A stretch of 17,985 nucleotides of DNA, taken from an uncultured Dorea sp. GTDB lineage: Bacteria > Bacillota > Clostridia > Lachnospirales > Lachnospiraceae. The translations under genes and the position numbers were made by a program. Where the stretch lies: positions 1-17,985 of the forward strand of contig CAJTZE010000061.1 of NCBI GenBank assembly GCA_910584265.1, read 5' to 3'. The notes under the pieces were generated by a model, which saw only the letters and a program-made list of their open reading frames with translations, did no database searches and was not told where the DNA came from. Below, one piece after another: positions 1-8,313 of the stretch. Numbering within the stretch: the stretch's first letter is position 1; every line of letters begins with the position of its first letter.

Positions 1-97
1 TTTAATGCTGTATTTTCACTACTGATACCATACCACTACTAAGTTGCTAACATTGATTAAAAAACCTGAAATGCAAAAAAATAAACTTCTTCTCTTA

Positions 98-1405
98 CTA
101 CTGTTCCTCCTCAAACTGGCGGATACTTTCATCCGCGAGCTCCAGAAATTCCTCCGATGACAATTTCCCTGTTATCAGCTCCGGCAGCGCAGTATCCAGT
201 GTCTCCTCCTGTAAAATAGAATTCCATTTCACCTGATAATTGGGTACAATCTGCGGACTACTCTGATATGCCTGCATGTAATCCTTTTCTGCCAGAATAA
301 GCCCTTCTGCAGCCTGGGCGAAAAATTCCTCCTTTTCTTTCCGGTTCAGGTCTGTCCGAAACTTAAGAAAAGCGACCGCCGCCTCCTTCACCTCATCACT
401 GTAGCTGGACACAACCGACCATCCAAAGGTCTCCGGCGAGGATATCAGCTTATTTCCAGGAAATGCAGAAAATCTCACCTTATCCTCCCAGTCCTCTGGA
501 ATCTGATCCATCATCCAGTAACCGTTGGGGATCATCGCAGCTTCCCCTGAGAAGAAATGATTATAGGACACATCGAAGTCGTTGTGCATGGCATCCTCTG
601 TTGTGTAAGAAAACAGCCTTTTAAGCGTTCCTGCTAAGCGGAGCCCGTTCTCATTCTGATAGCTGTCCGGATACAGCTCTTTCATAAACTCCGCACCTTC
701 CTCTGTATCCGTAAGCTCCGCCGTAGCAAGAAGCATGGGCGCCCATGCAGTTCCTCCTGTGTGGAGCGCAAGGGGCGTAATCCCATGTGCCCTCAGTCTG
801 TCACAGCATATCCAGAATTCCTCCCAGGTCTCCGGGAAACGCTCAATCCCCGCCTTTAGAAACAGCTCCTGATTCCAGAACACGCCCGAACAGGAAAAAG
901 CAGCCGTACTAAGCGGCGCCAGATAAATCTTCCCGTCCGTCTCGCTGCAGCCCTCTAATACCACCGGCTCAATCATATCCTTCCACTCTTTGTCTGCATT
1001 GATATATGGCGACAGGTCTTCAATTCTTCCGTCTGCTATCATCATCTGGTAAAATGAGGGAAGCATCCTTAAATCTGTTATAACGGCCGGGAGCTCATCC
1101 GTTACATTCTGCCGCTTCAAATTCTGGCGGTACTCATTCTCCGTCTCCATAATCCACTCCACATCCGCTTCATAGACACCCTGAAACTCCTTATTAAATT
1201 CTTCAACTACTCTCTCTTCATTCTTCTTTCCCGTAGAGGAATCCACGATCAGCGTAATGGGAATCTTCACAGCTTCCTCTATTCCGGCATCCTTTTTCGT
1301 GTCACTGCCGCCGCAGCCAGCCAATCCTAACACCATAGTAACGCAGATAAGTATCTGGAACAGCCGTCTGCAGATTCCTTCCTTTTCTCTGCTCCTATTC
1401 TTCAT
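98..1405 (-). CDS. extracellular solute-binding lipoprotein (ABC sugar-type, family 1)
   Basis: A 435-residue protein with a lipoprotein signal: basic N-terminus, hydrophobic stretch at about 15-30, and lipobox L-A-G-C with the lipidated cysteine at C31. It should therefore sit on the outer face of the membrane. The rest has the look of a carbohydrate-type binding protein (SBP_bac_1): IPITLIVDSSTGKK opening strand, the PETWEEFW segment near the middle of lobe I, and an aromatic-rich C-terminal half. Its start overlaps the 3' end of the upstream kinase gene by 11 bases, so it belongs to the same transcript. No permease gene is visible, but the window ends 97 bases after its stop codon, so permeases could follow. 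It may act as a sugar-sensing partner of the adjacent YesM-type kinase rather than only in uptake. The ligand is unknown. The family call is confident; the sensing role is inference. Confidence 0.88.
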   Translation of the reverse strand: MKNRSREKEGICRRLFQILICVTMVLGLAGCGGSDTKKDAGIEEAVKIPITLIVDSSTGKKNEERVVEEFNKEFQGVYEADVEWIMETENEYRQNLKRQNVTDELPAVITDLRMLPSFYQMMIADGRIEDLSPYINADKEWKDMIEPVVLEGCSETDGKIYLAPLSTAAFSCSGVFWNQELFLKAGIERFPETWEEFWICCDRLRAHGITPLALHTGGTAWAPMLLATAELTDTEEGAEFMKELYPDSYQNENGLRLAGTLKRLFSYTTEDAMHNDFDVSYNHFFSGEAAMIPNGYWMMDQIPEDWEDKVRFSAFPGNKLISSPETFGWSVVSSYSDEVKEAAVAFLKFRTDLNRKEKEEFFAQAAEGLILAEKDYMQAYQSSPQIVPNYQVKWNSILQEETLDTALPELITGKLSSEEFLELADESIRQFEEEQ

Positions 1406-3176
1406 CCTTACCCGTCCTTTCCTCCGGCACCCGGATTACACACGCAGTTCCCTCTTCTAATGCCTGATACCAGATTCCTGCTTCGTCCCCATATTTCAGC
1501 CTTAATCTTGTAACAATATTCACCACGCCATAACCCTGTTTTTTATCTGGAAACACCTCTTTCATCCTCGCGGCCGGCATCCCGGCCAGAGCATTTAACC
1601 GCTCCGCCATCTCCGCCTCTATAGGCTTCCCGTTATTGCAGACGCTGAGCATGAGATACCCCTCTTCTTTGTATACCCTGATCTGGATCAGGCCGCCCTC
1701 AAAGATATCCTGAAAACCATACTTAACTGCGTTCTCAGCCAAAGGCTGCAGGATCAGCTTCAGAATCCATGTCTGCGCCGGTTCTACCTGGCAGTCTATC
1801 TCATATTGGAACAAGCTCGCATTGCGGATCTGCTGGATTTCCATATAGCTTTTTACATTCTCCAGTTCATCTTCTATGGTTACGATATCCCGTCCTTTGC
1901 TGAGCGACAGCCGCAGATATTTCGACAGTGCCTGTATCATCCGCATCGTTGTTTCTTCCTTATTGATCCTTGCAAGCATATAGATCGTATCCAGTGTATT
2001 ATACAGGAAATGCGGATTAATCTGGCTGATCAGCATATTTAGTTCACTGGTGTGAAGTTCCTTCTCCTGTTCCTTCATCTCAGCAAGAAGACGTTCAATA
2101 TTTCCAAGCATCTTATTATAAGACTGCCCAATCTGGTCCAGCTCCGTATTGGTGTGAAGCTCTATCGTCCGGTCGAAATCCCGCCCGTCAAATCCTGTCA
2201 TCGCCTCGTTAATAATCTGGATCGGGCGGGTAAACCGCCTGGAAAAATAGAGGCTTAAGCCAAACGCCACCGCAACTACCATCAGATAAATCCCGGCTAA
2301 AACAAGAAGTATCTGATCCATCCCGCCGTTCAGCACCTCATCCGGCACAAAGGTAAACACAACAAGCCCGCTGTCCGCCTGCCTGTACGCAGAAAGAACA
2401 CCTCCTCTCATCCTTTCTCCATTCCGGATCATCCCCGCGGTCCCTTCCCCTGCAAGCTTCCGTATGCTTTGTACAGTCTCCTTTGGCAGCTCATAATCCT
2501 CCGGAAGCCACAACGTACATTCCTGTCCTGTTCCGTCTATGATTCCTGCCGCACATCCCTCAGAGATGCTTTTCTCCTCTTTTACTCCCTGTTCCAGAAA
2601 GCTGTCATCCATTTTAAAAAAGAGCATCCCCGGTTCATGGGCATACTCCATGCTTCTAACATAACGTCCGATAAAAAGCGCGTCTTTTCCAGTTCCAAAC
2701 AGCGTATCCTCTGCCCAGAACCACTTCGTTCTGGAATACTCCTCCCCCATATGCTTTACAAAGCCGCTCTTTATGAAATCGCTGTAGGACACCGTAGAAT
2801 AAAAACGGGTATAGATATTGTCCTTATTATCCACATAGCAGTAATCCGCCGCATGCTCCATGCCAGTATACGAGAAATATCCGCTCAACGCACTTTTTGC
2901 CAGCTCATCCAGAGGCTCTCTCTTTAAGCTGTCCTGAACACTGGAATTTACAATGCATTCCGCTGTTACCTCATCACTCTTCCGATACAGGTTCTCCAGA
3001 GAAAGCCCCATCCTTTCCGTCACATATTTATATTTATCAATGACCGCCTCCGTCGTACTGCTCCTCACATATATCCATACGCCCACACTGGATAACAGCA
3101 GTGCCAGGAGCAGCAGTGCAATGGTATATTTCAGATACTTTCTCTGAAATCCTGAACTATCTCTCTTTCTTGTCAT
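1395..3176 (-). CDS. YesM-type sensor histidine kinase
   Basis: A 593-residue membrane kinase. It has a transmembrane helix at about 17-37, an extracellular sensing region of about 245 residues, a second helix at about 288-311, HAMP at about 312-365, and then a His_kinase domain with SQINPHFLYNTLD, where H389 is the predicted phosphorylated histidine. The ATPase domain shows the N-box (LQPLAENAVKYG, about 476-487) and a G-box (GYGVVNIVTRL, about 548-558). This layout is the LytS/YesM class, which pairs with AraC-type response regulators. The start codon overlaps the stop of the upstream response-regulator gene (ATGA), and the 3' end overlaps the binding-protein gene by 11 bases. Signal and ligand are unknown; the neighbouring binding protein is the best candidate partner. 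Confidence 0.93.
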   Translation of the reverse strand: MTRKRDSSGFQRKYLKYTIALLLLALLLSSVGVWIYVRSSTTEAVIDKYKYVTERMGLSLENLYRKSDEVTAECIVNSSVQDSLKREPLDELAKSALSGYFSYTGMEHAADYCYVDNKDNIYTRFYSTVSYSDFIKSGFVKHMGEEYSRTKWFWAEDTLFGTGKDALFIGRYVRSMEYAHEPGMLFFKMDDSFLEQGVKEEKSISEGCAAGIIDGTGQECTLWLPEDYELPKETVQSIRKLAGEGTAGMIRNGERMRGGVLSAYRQADSGLVVFTFVPDEVLNGGMDQILLVLAGIYLMVVAVAFGLSLYFSRRFTRPIQIINEAMTGFDGRDFDRTIELHTNTELDQIGQSYNKMLGNIERLLAEMKEQEKELHTSELNMLISQINPHFLYNTLDTIYMLARINKEETTMRMIQALSKYLRLSLSKGRDIVTIEDELENVKSYMEIQQIRNASLFQYEIDCQVEPAQTWILKLILQPLAENAVKYGFQDIFEGGLIQIRVYKEEGYLMLSVCNNGKPIEAEMAERLNALAGMPAARMKEVFPDKKQGYGVVNIVTRLRLKYGDEAGIWYQALEEGTACVIRVPEERTGKDEE

Positions 3177-4765
3177 ATCTCATATTCCTTCTTATAGCCG
3201 CTTGGGAGCATTCCCGTATACTGCTTGAAAAGGTGTGAAAAATAAGACGGATTGCCGAACCCCACCTGCTCGCAGATATCCCCGATGCTGAGAGTCCCTT
3301 CTTCCAAAAGCCTTTTTGCCTTCTCCATCCTCTGCTGCAGAAGATATTTTTTAAAGGTCATGTGAAATGTATTTTTAAACACGCGGCCAAAATACACCGG
3401 ATTCAGATAAACCTGCGCCGCCACCGAAACAACAGACAATGCCTCATCGTCCAGATGCTCCTCAATATAAGCTGCCGCATCCGCCATATATTCCCGGAAA
3501 TACTTCGTCTCTTCCTTCCCCGCATCCTGAATACGCTCCTCAACCGCACTCTCCAGAATTTTGTAGCACACATCCACTGCCTTTGCCGGATTCAGATTTT
3601 GAAGATTGGAATAGTAGCCGCTGAATTTGCCTGTCATTCTCCCTGTCATTCCATAGGTATCCTGCAGTATGAACTCTGTCTTCACCATCATCCTGTGCAG
3701 ATAGCGGCGCTGTAGTTCCTCCTCCTGCGGAAGCTGATAGATAAATTGGACAATTGCTTCCTTGAGTCCTAATAAATCATTCTTTCTCACTGCATTTATA
3801 ACCAGCGCCTCTGCTTCAGCAGAGTATGCCTTCGCCATCCTCCCGTCCACTTCCTCTGAGATGGTAAATGCACTGGCGCCTGATTCACATGCAAGATCAA
3901 ATAAGCGCCGGCTCTCCTCATAGCTTTTCCGGATTCCGCCAATTCCCTTATACGGCTTTGAAATTGCCGCCACTGCCGCACTCTTTTCTTCTTTTTCCAT
4001 ATGCTCCAATATGTGCTTCATCTCTCTTACAGAGGCATTATCTTTTGTCTTTATGATAAATACGTGACAGCCTTCCTCATCCTCAAAGCTCCAGCAGAAG
4101 TATTTCTCCTTAATGCTTTCCTCAAGGAATCTCAATACAGTAAACCGCGCCGCCTCATACTCCAGCGGATTTGTAATCTTATATGCAAGGTCAATGTCCA
4201 CGCATACCGTAATAAAGCGGTCTCCCTCCTCCATGACCCCGTCAAGAGCAGAAAACACCTCCCGCACCTTCGTCTCCGGAATCCGGTTATGGACATATTT
4301 CTGCACTACCACCTCCAGAAAGCTGGTTCCATCCTTCAATAGAAGCTTTTCCCAGCTCTCATATCTGGCTTCCTTCCTAATCTGTTCCATACAGATTCTA
4401 TATGCGCCCTGCATTGTCTCCTGAAGCTTCTCTTCCTCAATCGGCTTCAACAGATAGGCAAAAGCCCCAAGCTCACAGGCTGTCTGTGCATACTCAAAGT
4501 CCCTGTAAGCACTCAGTACAATAAACAGACAGCCAATATCCTCTTTCTGTATCTCTTCCATTACCATGAGACCTGTGATCTGTTTCATACGGATATCCGT
4601 AAGCACCACGTGAGGCCTCGTCTTTTTTATAATCTTGATCGCCTCTTCGCCGCTTTGAGCAGTTCCCACAACCTCGAAGCCCATGCTATTCCAGTCATAG
4701 GTATTGTGAAGTCCCTGCAGCAGGATTGGTTCATCGTCTACAATAATCAGCTTTAGCAGTTTCAT
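3173..4765 (-). CDS. YesN-type response regulator (receiver + AraC HTH)
   Basis: A 530-residue regulator. The N-terminal receiver domain (1-125) has the acidic pair D10/D11, phospho-acceptor D57 in LTDIRM, S85 and K107 in LLKPIE. A middle region of about 300 residues follows, of the kind seen in YesN proteins. The C-terminal 100 residues form an AraC-type double helix-turn-helix, with YLNPVYFGRVFKNTFHMTFKKYL and VGFGNPSYFSHLFKQYTGMLPSGYK recognition-helix signatures. It is expected to be phosphorylated by the downstream YesM-type kinase and to activate carbohydrate uptake or breakdown genes. The ATG overlaps the stop of the upstream flavoprotein gene (ATGA) and its own stop overlaps the kinase start the same way, so the three are translationally coupled. 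The target operon is not evident here. Confidence 0.93.
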   Translation of the reverse strand: MKLLKLIIVDDEPILLQGLHNTYDWNSMGFEVVGTAQSGEEAIKIIKKTRPHVVLTDIRMKQITGLMVMEEIQKEDIGCLFIVLSAYRDFEYAQTACELGAFAYLLKPIEEEKLQETMQGAYRICMEQIRKEARYESWEKLLLKDGTSFLEVVVQKYVHNRIPETKVREVFSALDGVMEEGDRFITVCVDIDLAYKITNPLEYEAARFTVLRFLEESIKEKYFCWSFEDEEGCHVFIIKTKDNASVREMKHILEHMEKEEKSAAVAAISKPYKGIGGIRKSYEESRRLFDLACESGASAFTISEEVDGRMAKAYSAEAEALVINAVRKNDLLGLKEAIVQFIYQLPQEEELQRRYLHRMMVKTEFILQDTYGMTGRMTGKFSGYYSNLQNLNPAKAVDVCYKILESAVEERIQDAGKEETKYFREYMADAAAYIEEHLDDEALSVVSVAAQVYLNPVYFGRVFKNTFHMTFKKYLLQQRMEKAKRLLEEGTLSIGDICEQVGFGNPSYFSHLFKQYTGMLPSGYKKEYEI

Positions 4766-6174
4766 TCTCTACTGTTCTCCACCGCGCAGGAAATCGCCTC
4801 GTTAAATGTGGGATGCGCCCTCATGGCATACATAAGCTGTCTGGAGGTAAGCCCGTTCGCCAATGCCGTAGCAAGCTCCCCGATCATATCTGTCGCTCTT
4901 GGGCACATCATCTGAGCGCCCAGAAGCACGTCACTGTCCTTTGCAAATAATATCTTAATAAATCCAACCGCTTCCTTGGATATGATCGTCTGGCCGTTCC
5001 CTTCCATTGCATATCTGCCGCACCTGACCGGCACGCCCTTTTCCCGCGCCTGCTCCTCTGTAAGTCCTACCGACGCAATCTCCGGATCGGTGTACAGACA
5101 GCTTGGCACGATCGAAATCGGTGTAAATAAGCAGCTCGGCACCATAGATACGATAACCGACGGTTCTTTGTTATTCATCTTCTCCACCACGTAGGTTCCC
5201 TCCGCAGATGCCACATGAGCCAGCTGGATTCCGCCCACCACGTCGCCGACCGCATAAATTCCCGGCACGCTGGTGCGGAAGAACTCATCTACAACGATCC
5301 TTCCACGCTCCAGCTTGATCGGCACATTGGAATCAAACAAGCCTTCCGTATTCGGTCTGCGCCCTACGGACATCAACACGCCTTCCACCTGAAGCTCTCT
5401 GGTCTGTCCCAGACATACAAATCTGCATTTCAAACCCCCGTCTGCATCGGAAATCTGTTCCAGAATACTCTCTTTGTAAATATGAACTCCTCTGTCGGTA
5501 AGAATCCTTTCCAGCGCATCCGAAAATTCCACATCCATCGTCGGAAGCAGGCGGTTTGATATCTCAATAATCGTCACATCCACCCCCAGATCCCGGAATA
5601 CCGTTGCGATTTCCAGACCGATCACACCTCCGCCAAGGATCAGAAGACTCTTATATCTGCTTTCATCCGAAGCCAGAAGCTCCTCGCTGGTCATAACTCC
5701 CGGCAGGTCTGCTCCAGGTATATCTGCGCGGTTTGCCTTAGCACCTGTAGCAATGAGGATCTGTCTGCCGAAATAGAACTCCGAGCCGCCGTCCGCCCGC
5801 TCCACACGCACACGTTTTCCCGCCTGTACTTTCGCCGTTCCCTGCACAAACACGATTCCCAGCTCTTCAAATTCCTTCTCCAGATCTGCCCGCATCTCTG
5901 CGGTAGATGCTTCCTTATATTCAATAATCTTCTGCAGGTCATAGCCTGCGCCCTCCACATGGAGGCCGAACAATTCACACCCCTTAATATCACGGTATCT
6001 GGTAGCCGCGTGAAGCATTGCTTTGGTAGGGATACACCCCCGGTTGATACAGGTACCGCCAACAGGACCTTTATCAATGATCACGACAGACATTCCAAGC
6101 TTTGCCGCCTTTTTCGCCGCCACGTAGCCGCCTGGTCCTGCGCCGATAATCAGCAAATCATACATATTTTTCAT
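4762..6174 (-). CDS. lpdA: dihydrolipoyl dehydrogenase-like flavoprotein (class I disulfide oxidoreductase)
   Basis: A 470-residue FAD/NAD oxidoreductase. The N-terminal FAD motif is GAGPGG (11-16). The redox disulfide is GGTCINRGCIPTKA, with C42 and C47. The NAD motif is LILGGGVIGLEIA (178-190), the second FAD contact is YAVGDVV (D311), and the C-terminal base motif HPTFNEA has H454 and E459. These are the residues that reoxidise dihydrolipoamide in 2-oxoacid dehydrogenase or glycine cleavage complexes. None of the E1/E2 or gcv genes is in the window, so the partner complex is unknown. Residues 345-355 are a near copy of 356-366, an insertion not expected in the family (see findings). A GAGGAG ribosome binding site lies in the last codons of ung, only 5 bases separate the two genes, and the 3' end overlaps the YesN gene. 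The symbol follows the family and is not proof of substrate. Confidence 0.87.
   Translation of the reverse strand: MKNMYDLLIIGAGPGGYVAAKKAAKLGMSVVIIDKGPVGGTCINRGCIPTKAMLHAATRYRDIKGCELFGLHVEGAGYDLQKIIEYKEASTAEMRADLEKEFEELGIVFVQGTAKVQAGKRVRVERADGGSEFYFGRQILIATGAKANRADIPGADLPGVMTSEELLASDESRYKSLLILGGGVIGLEIATVFRDLGVDVTIIEISNRLLPTMDVEFSDALERILTDRGVHIYKESILEQISDADGGLKCRFVCLGQTRELQVEGVLMSVGRRPNTEGLFDSNVPIKLERGRIVVDEFFRTSVPGIYAVGDVVGGIQLAHVASAEGTYVVEKMNNKEPSVIVSMVPSCLFTPISIVPSCLYTDPEIASVGLTEEQAREKGVPVRCGRYAMEGNGQTIISKEAVGFIKILFAKDSDVLLGAQMMCPRATDMIGELATALANGLTSRQLMYAMRAHPTFNEAISCAVENSRE
5077..5142 (-). repeat. near-tandem 33-bp duplication inside the lpdA-like gene
   Basis: Read on the minus strand, the codons for VPSCLFTPISI (5142-5110) are followed at once by those for VPSCLYTDPEI (5109-5077). 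The DNA copies share GTGCC-AGCTG near the start and ACACCGAT a little later, but the second match is offset by two bases. The upstream copy therefore reads the shared ACACCGAT stretch in another frame (T-P-I in place of T-D-P) before the frame is regained at the next copy. The total addition is 33 bases, so the gene stays open. Confidence 0.7.
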
Positions 6175-6179
6175 ATTCT

Positions 6180-6851
6180 CTACTCCTCTATCTGCCAGTC
6201 AACCGGCTCTATTCCATGTGAGTTTAAAAACTCATTGGTCTGGCTGAAGGGCCTGCTTCCAAAGAATCCCCGATACGCCGACAATGGGCTTGGGTGCGGC
6301 GCCTTCAGAATCAAATGCTTCGGATTATGGAGCATGGCCGCCTTCCTCTGTGCAGGCGCGCCCCATAATATGTACACGATCGGCCTGTCCTGGCCGTTCA
6401 GCGCCAGAATCGCCGCATCCGTAAATTCCTCCCAGCCGATCCCTCTGTGGGAATTGGCCTGATGCGCCCGCACGGTCAGCACCGTATTCAGCATCAGCAC
6501 ACCCTGTTCGGCCCACTTAGTCAGGCATCCGTGACGGGGAATTGTACAGCCCAGATCGTCCTGCAGCTCTTTATAAATATTCACCAGCGAAGGCGGAATC
6601 TCCACCCCCTTCTTCACCGAGAAGCACAGGCCATGCGCCTGCCCCACATTGTGATAGGGATCCTGCCCCAGAATTACCACCTTCACTTTAGACAAAGGTG
6701 TTAAATGAAAGGCATTGAATATATCATCCGCAGGCGGAAAAATCTGATATCTCCGATACTCCTCATTAACCTTTTCAAACAATTCCTTATAATAGGGCTT
6801 CCGAAATTCCCCCTTCAATGCATCCAGCCAGTCATTATTGATCGCCGCCAT
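6180..6851 (-). CDS. ung: uracil-DNA glycosylase, family 1
   Basis: A 223-residue enzyme that removes uracil from DNA in base excision repair. The water-activating motif is LGQDPYHNVGQAHGL with catalytic D64. Uracil-binding N122 lies in LNTVLTVR, and the DNA-intercalation loop HPSPLSAYRGFFG has H186. The length matches the UNG family, and all diagnostic motifs are present, so it should be active. The ribosome binding site AAGGAG overlaps the hisF stop codon and lies 8 bases before the ATG, which couples it to hisF. The next gene begins 5 bases after its stop. A repair gene between histidine and flavoprotein genes is an operon of convenience rather than a pathway. Confidence 0.97.
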   Translation of the reverse strand: MAAINNDWLDALKGEFRKPYYKELFEKVNEEYRRYQIFPPADDIFNAFHLTPLSKVKVVILGQDPYHNVGQAHGLCFSVKKGVEIPPSLVNIYKELQDDLGCTIPRHGCLTKWAEQGVLMLNTVLTVRAHQANSHRGIGWEEFTDAAILALNGQDRPIVYILWGAPAQRKAAMLHNPKHLILKAPHPSPLSAYRGFFGSRPFSQTNEFLNSHGIEPVDWQIEE

Positions 6852-6862
6852 CTTTCCTCTCC

Positions 6863-7624
6863 TTACAGGCGTACCGACACGCCCTCCTTCCGCAAGTATT
6901 CCTTTACTTCCTTTATCTCAAGCTCCTTGTAGTGAAACAGCGAAGCCGCAAGCACTGCATCTGCCTTTCCTTCCGTCAGGGCATCTTTGAAATGCGCAAG
7001 CGTCCCGGCTCCTCCGGATGCGATCACCGGAATCTGCACGTTCTCTGCAATTGTTCTGGTAAGCCCCAGATCATAGCCTGCCTTCGTCCCGTCACAATCC
7101 ATACTGGTAAGGAGGATTTCTCCTGCTCCCAGCATCTCTGCTTTCATTGCCCACTCCACAGCATCAATCCCCACGTCAATCCTGCCGCCGTTTTTGTATA
7201 TATTCCAGCCGCTGCCGTCCGCCCGTCTCTTGGCATCAATAGCCACTACTACGCACTGGCTCCCAAACTTCTCCGCCGCGTCGAAAATCAGCTCCGGCGT
7301 ATTGATGGCCGAAGAATTAATGGATATCTTATCGGCGCCTTCTCTCAAGAGCATCCTAAAATCCTCCACGGTGCGGATCCCTCCGCCCACCGTAAAAGGG
7401 ATAAATACTGTCTCCGCCACTCTGCGCACCATATCAACCACCGTCTCTCTGGCATCTGAGGTCGCGGTAATATCCAGAAATACCAGCTCATCTGCTCCCG
7501 CAGCATCATAAGCACGCCCAATCTCCACCGGGTCTCCGGCGTCCTTCAAATCCACGAAATTAACTCCCTTTACCACACGGCCTCCGTGAACATCCAGACA
7601 GGGAATGATTCTCTTTGTATGCAT
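6863..7624 (-). CDS. hisF: imidazole glycerol phosphate synthase cyclase subunit HisF
   Basis: A 253-residue (beta/alpha)8 barrel. It has the N-terminal signature KRIIPCLDVHGGRVVKG with general acid/base D11, and D130 in VVVAIDAKR. Phosphate-binding loops are visible at FTVGGGIRT (about 77-85) and VIASGGAGT near the C-terminus. With HisH it converts PRFAR plus ammonia to imidazole glycerol phosphate and AICAR in histidine synthesis, linking to purine synthesis. An AAAGGAG site lies about 8 bases before the ATG. It follows hisH after a 53-base gap. No other histidine genes are in the window, so the remainder of the pathway must lie elsewhere. Confidence 0.97.
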   Translation of the reverse strand: MHTKRIIPCLDVHGGRVVKGVNFVDLKDAGDPVEIGRAYDAAGADELVFLDITATSDARETVVDMVRRVAETVFIPFTVGGGIRTVEDFRMLLREGADKISINSSAINTPELIFDAAEKFGSQCVVVAIDAKRRADGSGWNIYKNGGRIDVGIDAVEWAMKAEMLGAGEILLTSMDCDGTKAGYDLGLTRTIAENVQIPVIASGGAGTLAHFKDALTEGKADAVLAASLFHYKELEIKEVKEYLRKEGVSVRL

Positions 7625-7677
7625 CCTTTGTCTCCTTTATCCTATCCTCATCTTATCTCTTTGTATCACAACCGGCC

Positions 7678-8283
7678 TTACAGTCCGGCAAAATTCTTCA
7701 AAATCTGAAGTCCCGTTTCCCCGCTTTTCTCCGGATGGAACTGACAGGCATATACATTGCCCTTTTCCACCGAAGCGTGGATCTCTACGCCGTACTCTGT
7801 CTTCGCCGTCACGATCTCTTCCTCTGCCGCCTTCAGATAATAGGAGTGCACAAAATATACATAAGGATTCGGCTCCAGCCCCCTAAACAACCTTCCCCCT
7901 CTCGGAAACCCCAGAGAGTTCCAGCCCATATGGGGAATCTTCAGCCCTTCCCTCTCCGGAATCCTTAAGATCTCTCCCTTCAGGATACCCAGGCCTTCCA
8001 CACCCGGCGCTTCATCGCTCCTGCCAAATAAAAGCTGCAGTCCCAGACAGATCCCAAGAAAGGGCGTACCCTTATCTACTGTCTCCTTGATAACCTCTGT
8101 CAGCCCATACTGGGACAGCTTCTCCATGGCATCTCCAAAGGCCCCGACACCCGGCAGGATCACCTTGTCTGCCTTCCGGATCCTCTCCCGGTCTCTGGTA
8201 ACCACTGCCTCCTGTCCCAGAAACCGAAGCGCCTTTTCCACACTCTTTATATTACCCGCATCATAATCAATAATCGCAACCAT
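7678..8283 (-). CDS. hisH: imidazole glycerol phosphate synthase glutaminase subunit HisH
   Basis: A 201-residue class I glutamine amidotransferase. The nucleophile C79 lies in FLGICLGLQLLF, and the other triad members H183 and E185 lie in QFHPEKSG. The start MVAIIDYDAGNIKSV is typical of HisH, and the length fits the family. It supplies ammonia from glutamine to HisF, which is encoded next. The ATG follows a GGAAG-type site and begins 30 bases after the sensor kinase stop, so it may be transcribed from the promoter of the upstream two-component genes. Function is confident from the intact triad and from its HisF neighbour. Confidence 0.97.
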   Translation of the reverse strand: MVAIIDYDAGNIKSVEKALRFLGQEAVVTRDRERIRKADKVILPGVGAFGDAMEKLSQYGLTEVIKETVDKGTPFLGICLGLQLLFGRSDEAPGVEGLGILKGEILRIPEREGLKIPHMGWNSLGFPRGGRLFRGLEPNPYVYFVHSYYLKAAEEEIVTAKTEYGVEIHASVEKGNVYACQFHPEKSGETGLQILKNFAGL

Positions 8284-8313
8284 TCTTCCAAAGCCCCTTC
8301 CCAGTCGTTACTC

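Noticed and set aside
17..40. CACTACT repeated at 17-23 and 34-40 as an operator or attachment site
   Set aside because: Seven-base copies in AT-rich flanking sequence without other support are likely chance.
2469..2927. 152-codon plus-strand frame
   Set aside because: It lies wholly opposite the YesM-type kinase gene, has no ribosome site and no domain character; it is a shadow frame.
5959..6462. 167-codon plus-strand frame across the lpd/ung junction
   Set aside because: It is antisense to two well-supported genes with intact catalytic motifs and has no recognisable family.
6932..7459. 175-codon plus-strand frame
   Set aside because: It is antisense to hisF, whose residues are all conserved; it is a product of codon bias.
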